The position numbers were made by a program, and so were the translations under genes. Under the pieces are notes generated by a model. It had not been told where the DNA came from. It searched no databases and saw nothing but the letters and a program-made list of their open reading frames with translations. Source: Lachnospiraceae bacterium UBA7026 (GTDB taxonomy: Bacteria > Bacillota > Clostridia > Lachnospirales > Lachnospiraceae). From it: DNA of 12,192 bases. Position 1 is the stretch's first letter; each line of letters opens with the position of its first letter. The DNA lies in assembly GCA_002494165.1 (NCBI GenBank), contig DLBH01000041.1:13338-25529 (forward strand), written 5' to 3'. Positions 7,478 through 12,192 of the stretch are shown piece by piece.

Positions 7478-7551
7478 GGACAGGGTATGGGGCTGGTTCC
7501 ATATGACCAGGTCTCTACCGGTTTATAGGAGCGTCGGCGGCTAGTCTGGCC
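7478..7551 (+). promoter_or_regulatory. Structured leader with purine-riboswitch-like core (candidate)
   Basis: A hairpin CTGGT (7493-7497)/ACCAG (7506-7510) is followed directly by GTCTCTACC (7511-7519), which fits the J2/3 consensus GUNUCUACC of purine-family riboswitches. Flanks can pair as P1 (7478-7487 with 7542-7551; 8 of 10 positions by hand), with TAT (7486-7488) and CTA (7541-7543) where those aptamers carry J1/2 and J3/1 bases. P3 is weak (CCG 7518-7520 with CGG 7538-7540) and the loops do not match the consensus, although CC in the first loop could pair with GG in the second. No terminator follows, so any switch would act on translation. Resemblance only, not a firm call. Confidence 0.3.
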
Positions 7552-7590
7552 AGGCGCGAGAGAAATATATTAAAAAAAGGAGCGGGAGTT

Positions 7591-7980
7591 ATGGGTGTTG
7601 ATATTAGAGAATTATTACCGAAAGATACGGAAGGAAGACTGAGAATTATCCAGGAGACTGTTCCGGGAAGACAGATTACGTTAGCTCATGTTATCACAAG
7701 CCCCAAGCCGATCGTTTACCGTAAGCTTGGTCTGAATCCGGATATTGATTTTGAGCGTTCCGCCATTGGAATCATTACAGTAACTCCGTCCGAGTCCGCT
7801 GTTATTGGTGCGGATATCGCCATCAAGAGCGGCGATGTATACCTGGGCTTCGTAGACCGATTCAGCGGCACCCTGATCCTTACAGGAAGGATTTCCTCTG
7901 TGGAGTCTGCGATTCAGGCAGTGATTCATTATTTCCAGAACGAACTGGGTTATGCTACCTGTCCGCTCACAAAGAAGTAA
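7591..7980 (+). CDS. EutS/PduU-family bacterial microcompartment shell protein
   Basis: The protein has 129 residues and is a circularly permuted BMC-domain protein. IIQETVPGRQITLAHVI (19-35) matches the N-terminal strand that forms the beta-barrel cap of EutS/PduU hexamers. AIGIITVTPSE (58-68) and GDVYLGFVDRFSGTLIL (81-97) match the EutS core closely. It is slightly longer than EutS (about 111 residues) through an N-terminal extension (1-18, MGVDIRELLPKDTEGRLR). AGGAGCGGGAG ends 3 nt before the ATG. Hexamers of this type form facets of microcompartment shells such as those for ethanolamine or propanediol breakdown, but no enzyme or other shell gene is nearby. It appears to be a single-gene unit with its own promoter and a structured leader. 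The exact compartment, or a role outside one, cannot be told from this window. Confidence 0.9.
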   Translation: MGVDIRELLPKDTEGRLRIIQETVPGRQITLAHVITSPKPIVYRKLGLNPDIDFERSAIGIITVTPSESAVIGADIAIKSGDVYLGFVDRFSGTLILTGRISSVESAIQAVIHYFQNELGYATCPLTKK

Positions 7981-8005
7981 GACCACTTAAGAGGGACTTT
8001 AAGGA

Positions 8006-8038
8006 GGCACAGGGGTGAGACCCTTACTCCAGTGTGCC
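8006..8038 (+). other. Hairpin after the shell-protein gene
   Basis: GGCACA (8006-8011) pairs with TGTGCC (8033-8038), and GGGGT (8012-8016) with ACTCC (8026-8030), with an AG bulge. Only ATAAGAGTATTTTG follows, so it is a poor terminator alone and may stabilise the mRNA 3' end. Confidence 0.5.
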
Positions 8039-8058
8039 ATAAGAGTATTTTGCATATT

Positions 8059-8094
8059 GAAGGCAGGGGCCTGCGGGCTTCTGTCTTTTATTTT
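8059..8094 (+). terminator. Probable intrinsic terminator of the shell-protein unit
   Basis: GAAG (8059-8062) and GCAGG (8063-8067) pair with CCTGC (8070-8074) and CTTC (8078-8081) across a GGG bulge, followed by TGTCTTTTATTTT. The bulge and tight loop make it imperfect. Confidence 0.45.
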
Positions 8095-8203
8095 GCAGAC
8101 CCGCGGTGCAGCCTGGCAGGTTATCCCCAGGGGAAAAAGGAAAGTTGAACAGGTTTTGTCTCTATACATTTTCCTTAGACAGCTACAGATATCCTTTTAT
8201 CTG

Positions 8204-8212
8204 TGGTATAAT
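8204..8212 (+). promoter_or_regulatory. Extended -10 promoter of ung
   Basis: TGGTATAAT is a perfect extended -10. The -35 position has only TACAGA (8184-8189, 17-nt spacer). The -10 overlaps the first bases of the first 27-bp repeat, so the transcript should begin near 8219 and contain the remaining copies. Confidence 0.75.
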
Positions 8213-8289
8213 CAAAGGGACTGACCATGGAAGCGTAATCAAAAGGACTGACCATGGAAGCGTAATCAAAGGGACTGACCATGGAAGCG
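8209..8289 (+). repeat. Three 27-bp tandem repeats in the ung leader
   Basis: Units at 8209-8235, 8236-8262 and 8263-8289 are contiguous and identical except for one base in the middle unit (AAAAGG for AAAGGG). Each holds a Shine-Dalgarno-like AAAGG(G)A, 6 nt, and ATGGAAGCG around an NcoI-type CCATGG palindrome. Copies 1 and 2 run straight into TAA. Confidence 0.95.
8227..8265 (+). other. Two minimal ORFs (Met-Glu-Ala-stop) in the ung leader
   Basis: ATG GAA GCG TAA occurs at 8227-8238 and 8254-8265, each preceded at normal spacing by a ribosome-binding-like AAAGG(G)A. They share one frame because the repeat is 27 bp. Translation is inferred, not shown; the first may be nearly leaderless if transcription starts near 8219. 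Confidence 0.35.
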
Positions 8290-8355
8290 GTTAAGTGGAC
8301 CAGACGGAAACAGGAAGCGTTTATAGCTGCCGGAAACCGTGGAAGGGAGGGGTAG
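8281..8355 (+). CDS. Possible 24-residue leader peptide upstream of ung
   Basis: The third repeat has the same ribosome-binding-like site and ATG-Glu-Ala start, but reads GTT instead of TAA, so the frame stays open for 24 codons. The peptide begins MEAVKWTRRK and is basic. Its TAG (8353-8355) ends one base before the ung ATG (8357), a spacing typical of translational coupling, and ung's own binding site GGGAGG lies inside it. It may be a true leader peptide or an accidental frame. Confidence 0.3.
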   Translation: MEAVKWTRRKQEAFIAAGNRGREG

Positions 8356-8356
8356 G

Positions 8357-9055
8357 ATGGCTGCCATCAGTAATGATTGGGCACAGGCCCTGAAAGAGGA
8401 ATACAAAAAGCCTTATTACAGGAATCTATACAGGAAGCTTATGGAGGAGTACAGCAGCCAGCTGGTCTATCCCCCGGCTGACGATATTTTTAATGCCTTC
8501 CACCTGACCCCTCTGAAGGATGTCAAAGTGGTGATTCTGGGCCAGGATCCCTACCACGGGGACGGCCAGGCCCACGGTCTGTGCTTTTCCGTACAGCCGG
8601 AGGTGGAGATTCCACCCTCTCTGGTAAATATATATAAGGAGCTGCAGACAGACCTGGGATGCTATGTACCGGATAATGGCTGCCTGCTGAAATGGGCAAG
8701 GCAGGGAGTCCTTCTTCTGAACACGGTCCTGACGGTCCGGGCCCACCAGCCCAACTCCCACAAGGACATTGGCTGGGAAGAGTTTACCGACGCGGCTATC
8801 CGGGTTCTCAATGACCAGGACCGGCCCATAGTCTACCTGCTCTGGGGAGGCCCGGCCAGAAAGAAGAAGGCCATGCTCAATAATCCCAGACATCTGATCC
8901 TGGAGGCGCCCCACCCCAGTCCCCTGTCAGCCTACCGGGGGTTCTTTGGCTGTCGGCATTTCAGCCAGGCAAATGACTTCCTGAGATTCCACCAGATAGA
9001 GCCTGTGGACTGGCAGATTGAGAATCTGGGCCAGGCTGGGGCAGGGACGGAATAA
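8357..9055 (+). CDS. ung: Uracil-DNA glycosylase, family 1
   Basis: The protein has 232 residues from the ATG at 8357, chosen because GGGAGG (8345-8350) lies 6 nt upstream and MAAISNDW fits the family N-terminus. A GTG at 8339 would add six residues without support. The water-activating loop GQDPYH is at 62-67 with catalytic Asp64. The uracil-binding LLLNTVLTV follows at 119-127, and the minor-groove leucine loop HPSPLSAYRGFFG at 186-198 includes the conserved His186. Length and motif spacing match E. coli Ung. It removes uracil from DNA to start base-excision repair in the cytoplasm. It has its own promoter and an unusual repeat-containing leader, and is followed 41 bp later by the ArsC/Spx-like gene, probably on the same transcript. 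Confidence 0.97.
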   Translation: MAAISNDWAQALKEEYKKPYYRNLYRKLMEEYSSQLVYPPADDIFNAFHLTPLKDVKVVILGQDPYHGDGQAHGLCFSVQPEVEIPPSLVNIYKELQTDLGCYVPDNGCLLKWARQGVLLLNTVLTVRAHQPNSHKDIGWEEFTDAAIRVLNDQDRPIVYLLWGGPARKKKAMLNNPRHLILEAPHPSPLSAYRGFFGCRHFSQANDFLRFHQIEPVDWQIENLGQAGAGTE

Positions 9056-9096
9056 TTGAAAAGTATAGTAATTATTATAGAAGAGAGGAGAATCAT

Positions 9097-9459
9097 ATGA
9101 CAGTAGACTTTATCTGCTACCCCAGGTGCGGGACCTGCCGCAAGGCAAAAAAGTGGCTGGAAGACCATGGCATAGAATACCAGGAGCGGATGATTCATGA
9201 GGATAATCCCACAGCGGAAGAGCTGAAGGAGTGGAAGGAAAAGAGTGGCCTGCCCCTGAAAAGATTTTTTAATACCAGCGGCCAGATTTACCGGCAGAAC
9301 AAGCTGAAGGACAAGCTGCCATCTATGAGTGATGAAGACCAGTACCAGCTTCTGGCCACCGACGGCATGCTGGTTAAGAGACCGATCCTCTTGAAAGGAG
9401 ACCAGGTTCTGGTGGGCTTTAAAGAGAAGGAATATGAAGATACTTTTAGTGATAACTGA
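9097..9459 (+). CDS. ArsC/Spx-family thioredoxin-fold protein
   Basis: The protein has 120 residues. It opens with the ArsC-family strand DFICYPRCGTCRKAKKWL; C11 and C14 form a CxxC pair, with a further Cys7. RPIL (about 95-98) is the conserved ArsC/Spx motif near the C-terminal strand, and the length matches Spx, MgsR and YusI-type proteins (about 115-135). Databases often label this group arsenate reductase, but no arsenic-resistance gene is nearby, and many members are thiol regulators or uncharacterised reductases. The redox role rests on the CxxC; the substrate is unknown. AGAGGAG lies 7 nt before the ATG. The 41-bp gap after ung holds only AT-rich sequence without a well-spaced promoter, suggesting co-transcription with ung. 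Confidence 0.85.
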   Translation: MTVDFICYPRCGTCRKAKKWLEDHGIEYQERMIHEDNPTAEELKEWKEKSGLPLKRFFNTSGQIYRQNKLKDKLPSMSDEDQYQLLATDGMLVKRPILLKGDQVLVGFKEKEYEDTFSDN

Positions 9460-9484
9460 TAGCTATAACCAGTTCTAGTTTTTT
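9454..9484 (+). terminator. Weak possible terminator after the ArsC-like gene
   Basis: AACTG (9454-9458, overlapping the stop codon) pairs with CAGTT (9470-9474), then CTAG and six T residues follow. Five base pairs with a large loop is marginal. Confidence 0.3.
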
Positions 9485-9510
9485 CGGATTAACACATCTG
9501 TCCCGGAAGA

Positions 9511-9519
9511 TGATATAGT
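9511..9519 (+). promoter_or_regulatory. Extended -10 promoter of the met transporter operon
   Basis: TGATATAGT matches an extended -10. TTAACA (9489-9494) lies at a long 19-nt spacing. A start near 9526 would place the following hairpins in the leader. Confidence 0.5.
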
Positions 9520-9526
9520 GACAAGC

Positions 9527-9600
9527 AGTAACTGGTCCGGCCTTTACCGGGACCGGCGCAGGCCGGGGCCTGGGACAAGTGTTATTGCCACAGGATGATT
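9527..9600 (+). promoter_or_regulatory. Hairpin-rich leader of metNIQ, class unknown
   Basis: GGTCCGG (9534-9540) pairs with CCGGGACC (9547-9554) with one bulged G. CAGGCC and GGCCTG (9559-9572) form a second compact GC hairpin. No U-tract follows either. None of the conserved S-box (SAM-I) or T-box sequences is present, although methionine transporter operons in Firmicutes often carry one of these. It may be a translational control element, but I cannot name it. Confidence 0.35.
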
Positions 9601-9612
9601 TAGAGAAAAGTT

Positions 9613-10692
9613 ATGGAAACAAGACCTATAAACGAAGAGAGAGGTGATAGCTTGCCGGAGATTGTACTGGAAAATGTATGTAAGACATTTACCACAAAAG
9701 ACGGTATAGTTCAGGCTCTTAAAAATGTGAACCTGGAGATTGAGGCCGGTGAGATTTATGGGATCATCGGCATGAGTGGAGCCGGAAAGAGTACCCTGGT
9801 ACGATGTATCAATTTCCTGGAGGAGCCCACGGAAGGCAGGGTCCTGATCCGGGGCAAGTCTTTGGGAGAGTACTCAGAGAAGGAATTGAGAAAACAAAGA
9901 GAGGATATTGGCATGATTTTCCAGCATTTTAACCTGCTCATGCAGAAAAATGTTAAGGATAATGTCTGCTTCCCCCTCTATATTCAGAAAAAGTCTAAAA
10001 GGGAAGCCAGGGAAAAGGCCCTGGAACTGCTGAAAATCGTCGGCCTTTCCGACAGGACCAAGGCCTATCCGGCCCAGCTGTCAGGCGGCCAGAAGCAGAG
10101 GGTAGCCATAGCCAGGGCTCTGGCATCAGATCCAAAGATCCTGCTCTGTGACGAGGCGACAAGCGCCCTGGACCCCCAGACTACATCTTCCATACTGGCT
10201 CTTCTGAAAGATATCAACCAGAAACTGGGTATCACCATTGTGATTATCACCCATCAGATGTCGGTAGTCCGGGAGATCTGCAACCGGGTGGCCATCCTTA
10301 AAGATGGTGAGGTGGCTGAGTACGGTGATGTGGAGGATATCTTCCTCCATCCCAAGACAGAGGTGGCCCGGGAGCTGATCCGCAATGATGTGGAGATCAA
10401 CCAGGACCAGAAAGGCCCGGCCCTCCATGGCAGGGACCTGATCAGGTCCGGAGACCGGATCAGGGTCATCTACAGGGACCAGCCCGATGCCCAGCCGGTA
10501 ATTGCCAACATGGTGCTGCGCTTCCTGGAGCCTGTCAACATCATGGGGGCCAATACCAGGAGTGTCCATGGCAAGGCTGCCGGAGAGATTATTCTGGAAT
10601 TCATTCCTGAATCCACCCAAAAGGCGGAGATGAAGCAGTATCTCCGTGACTGTGGACTCGAAGTGGAGGAGGTGGATGTAAATGTGGACTAG
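9613..10692 (+). CDS. metN: Methionine ABC transporter, ATP-binding protein
   Basis: The protein has 359 residues from the ATG at 9613. It has Walker A GMSGAGKST (53-61), Q-loop Gln104, signature LSGGQ (156-160), Walker B ILLCDE (176-181) and H-loop His214. The C-terminal part (about 280-355) fits the ACT-like NIL domain, which binds methionine and inhibits transport in MetN proteins. A MetN dimer powers MetI and MetQ in uptake of methionine. The start is doubtful: TTG at 9652 has a better ribosome binding site (GAGAGGTGA, 9639-9647) and would give a 346-residue protein starting MPEIVLENVCKTF, closer to the family; residues 1-13 from the ATG are hydrophilic and look non-homologous. It overlaps metI by 11 bp, showing translational coupling. 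Confidence 0.95.
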   Translation: METRPINEERGDSLPEIVLENVCKTFTTKDGIVQALKNVNLEIEAGEIYGIIGMSGAGKSTLVRCINFLEEPTEGRVLIRGKSLGEYSEKELRKQREDIGMIFQHFNLLMQKNVKDNVCFPLYIQKKSKREAREKALELLKIVGLSDRTKAYPAQLSGGQKQRVAIARALASDPKILLCDEATSALDPQTTSSILALLKDINQKLGITIVIITHQMSVVREICNRVAILKDGEVAEYGDVEDIFLHPKTEVARELIRNDVEINQDQKGPALHGRDLIRSGDRIRVIYRDQPDAQPVIANMVLRFLEPVNIMGANTRSVHGKAAGEIILEFIPESTQKAEMKQYLRDCGLEVEEVDVNVD

Positions 10693-11341
10693 TGAGATTA
10701 CGTCGATGATTATTGAGGGAGTATGGGCTACCTTGTACATGACCCTGGTATCCACCTTAATGGGCTACCTGTTCGGTCTTCCCCTGGGAGTACTCCTGGC
10801 AGTGACCGACAAGGATGGCCTCAAACCGAATCCGGTAGTTTATAAGGTTTTGGATGTGATTGTCAATATCGTGCGAAGCATACCATTCCTGATCCTGCTC
10901 ATCCTGTTAATTCCCTTTACCAGACTGGTCGTGGGACAGAGCTACGGCTCTACGGCCACTATTGTACCCCTGGTGATTGCGGCGGTTCCTTTTATTGGAC
11001 GAATGGTGGAATCTTCTATCAAAGAGGTGGATCCAGGTGTCATAGAGGCAGCCAGGTCCATGGGGGCATCTAATCTTCAGATTGTCTGGAAGGTTCTGCT
11101 GGTGGAGGCCAGGACTTCCCTGATCGTCGGATCAACCATCACTATCGGAACCATACTTGGCTACTCGGCCATGGCTGGTTGTGTCGGAGGCGGAGGCCTT
11201 GGTGATATCGCTGTGCGATATGGATATTACCGCTACCAGACGGATATCATGATTGTCACCGTTGTCCTGCTGATCCTGCTGGTACAGATGTTCCAGACGG
11301 TCGGTATGTTCATCGCGTCGAAACTTGACAAGAGGAAATAA
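10682..11341 (+). CDS. metI: Methionine ABC transporter, permease
   Basis: The protein has 219 residues with about five membrane helices (about 15-42, 57-80, 91-108, 147-168 and 186-212). The EAA-type loop IEAARSMGASNLQIVWKVLL (121-140), which docks onto the ATPase, is intact, and length matches MetI (about 217). The ATG lies inside the end of metN, preceded by GGAGG-rich sequence (about 10665-10671). It forms the membrane channel for methionine delivered by MetQ. The gene order N-I-Q is the usual Firmicute arrangement. Confidence 0.96.
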   Translation: MWTSEITSMIIEGVWATLYMTLVSTLMGYLFGLPLGVLLAVTDKDGLKPNPVVYKVLDVIVNIVRSIPFLILLILLIPFTRLVVGQSYGSTATIVPLVIAAVPFIGRMVESSIKEVDPGVIEAARSMGASNLQIVWKVLLVEARTSLIVGSTITIGTILGYSAMAGCVGGGGLGDIAVRYGYYRYQTDIMIVTVVLLILLVQMFQTVGMFIASKLDKRK

Positions 11342-11364
11342 TTCAGACCTTTATTGGTCTGAAT
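11341..11364 (+). other. Intercistronic stem-loop between metI and metQ
   Basis: ATTCAGACC (11341-11349) pairs perfectly with GGTCTGAAT (11356-11364) around loop TTTATT. CAAATAATG follows, not a U-tract, so it is not a clear terminator. It starts in the metI stop codon and may protect or process the mRNA, letting the binding protein be made in excess of the permease. Confidence 0.7.
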
Positions 11365-11397
11365 CAAATAATGTATTAAAAAGAGGAGGAAGAAACC

Positions 11398-12192
11398 ATG
11401 AAAAAACTTGCAGCATTATTATTAGCAGGAGTACTGGCGGTTGGAAGTCTGACAGCCTGTGGCGGAAGTGGCCAGGGCGATGACGCGGCAACAGGAACTG
11501 AGGCAGCCGGAACCACAACAATCAAGGTGGCGGCATCTGCCACACCCCACGCCGAGATTTTAGAGCAGGCTAAGCCGATTCTGGCTGAGCAGGGCTATGA
11601 TCTTGAGATTACGGTATTTGATGATTATGTACAGCCTAATGAGGTTGTAGAAAGCGGTGATTTCGACGCCAATTACTTCCAGCATATCCCCTACCTGGAC
11701 AGCTTTAATGAAGAGAAAGGAACCCATCTTGTCAATGCCGGCGGCATCCACTATGAGCCTTTCGGAATCTATCCGGGAACAAAGAAGAGCCTTGATGAGC
11801 TGGCTGACGGAGATTCCATCGCCGTTCCCAACGATACTACCAATGAGGCCCGGGCCTTAGTGCTTCTTCAGGATAATGGCATCATCAAGCTTAAGGATGG
11901 CGTAGGTCTGGAAGCTACGGTTACAGACATCGTTGACAATCCTAAGAACATCAAGATCGTTGAGCTTGAGGCAGCCCAGGTTGCCCGTGTAACCGGAGAG
12001 ACAGCTTTTGTTGTATTAAATGGAAACTATGCTCTTGAGGCAGGCTATACTGTATCCAAGGATGCCCTTACTTATGAGGCAGCTGATTCTGAGGCAGCGA
12101 AAACTTATGTGAATGTCATTGCTGTCAAGGAAGGAAATGAGAACAGTGAAGGAATCAAGGCTCTTGTAGATGTGCTCAAGTCCGATGAGATC
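11398..12192 (+). CDS. metQ: Methionine-binding lipoprotein (partial, 3' end cut by window)
   Basis: 265 codons are visible without a stop; the family is about 270-285 residues, so only a short tail is missing. A lipoprotein signal peptide runs over 1-20 with lipobox LTAC and lipidated Cys21, followed by a Gly/Ser/Asp/Thr-rich tether (22-40). The mature part shows MetQ/NlpA hallmarks: ASATPHAEIL, FDDYVQPNEVVESGDFDANYFQHIPYL (internal portions), GIYPGTKKSL and VPNDTTNEARAL. It captures methionine outside the membrane and delivers it to MetI. AGAGGAGG (about 11382-11389) gives a strong ribosome binding site. Some family members prefer other ligands such as dipeptides, but the metNI context favours methionine. 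Confidence 0.95.
   Translation, partial: MKKLAALLLAGVLAVGSLTACGGSGQGDDAATGTEAAGTTTIKVAASATPHAEILEQAKPILAEQGYDLEITVFDDYVQPNEVVESGDFDANYFQHIPYLDSFNEEKGTHLVNAGGIHYEPFGIYPGTKKSLDELADGDSIAVPNDTTNEARALVLLQDNGIIKLKDGVGLEATVTDIVDNPKNIKIVELEAAQVARVTGETAFVVLNGNYALEAGYTVSKDALTYEAADSEAAKTYVNVIAVKEGNENSEGIKALVDVLKSDEI

Noticed and set aside
8015..8224. 69-codon frame in the gap after the shell-protein gene
   Set aside because: It spans a terminator-like hairpin and the ung promoter and shows no coding character.
8209..8289. CRISPR array
   Set aside because: The three 27-bp units are directly contiguous with no spacers, and no cas gene is near.
9460..9612. SAM-I (S-box) riboswitch upstream of metN
   Set aside because: None of the conserved S-box segments is present; only unrelated hairpins are seen.

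Overview
The window looks like chromosomal DNA of a low-to-mid GC Firmicute, most likely class Clostridia and family Lachnospiraceae. Reasons: strong purine-rich ribosome binding sites, a T-box leader ahead of a tRNA-synthetase gene, an LtaS-type membrane sulfatase, a EutS-type shell protein, and a zinc-ribbon/TPM membrane-protein pair typical of gut Clostridia. All supported genes are on the + strand; the taxonomic call is inference.

Layout: (1) 1-232, degenerate hairpin repeats, then a tightly linked pair: a double zinc-ribbon protein with a C-terminal membrane anchor (233-1213) and a TPM-domain membrane protein (1214-2044). (2) A strong promoter and T-box riboswitch (about 2128-2491), best read as tRNA-Thr responsive, then an LtaS-like phosphoglycerol transferase/sulfatase (2548-4851), an A-rich gap of 12-bp tandem repeats, and thrS (5126-7168). 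No terminator is visible between the last two genes, so the T-box may control the envelope enzyme as well as thrS. thrS ends in a 40-bp tandem duplication of its own 3' end, then a strong terminator. (3) An extended -10 promoter, a structured leader with a purine-riboswitch-like core, and a stand-alone EutS/PduU-family microcompartment shell protein (7591-7980). (4) An extended -10 promoter, three 27-bp repeats each carrying a minimal ORF, then ung (8357-9055) and an ArsC/Spx-family thioredoxin-fold protein (9097-9459). (5) An extended -10 promoter, a hairpin-rich leader without an S-box, and a methionine ABC transporter: metN (9613-10692), metI (10682-11341) and metQ (from 11398, cut by the window end).

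The genes are mostly ordinary housekeeping functions. The unusual content is between them: four gaps carry four unrelated tandem-repeat families (about 36, 12, 40 and 27 bp), and several of these sit exactly where expression signals lie. The strongest leads are the T-box/LtaS-like/thrS arrangement, the repeated mini-ORFs before ung, the 12-bp periodic thrS leader, and the riboswitch-like leader of the orphan shell-protein gene.
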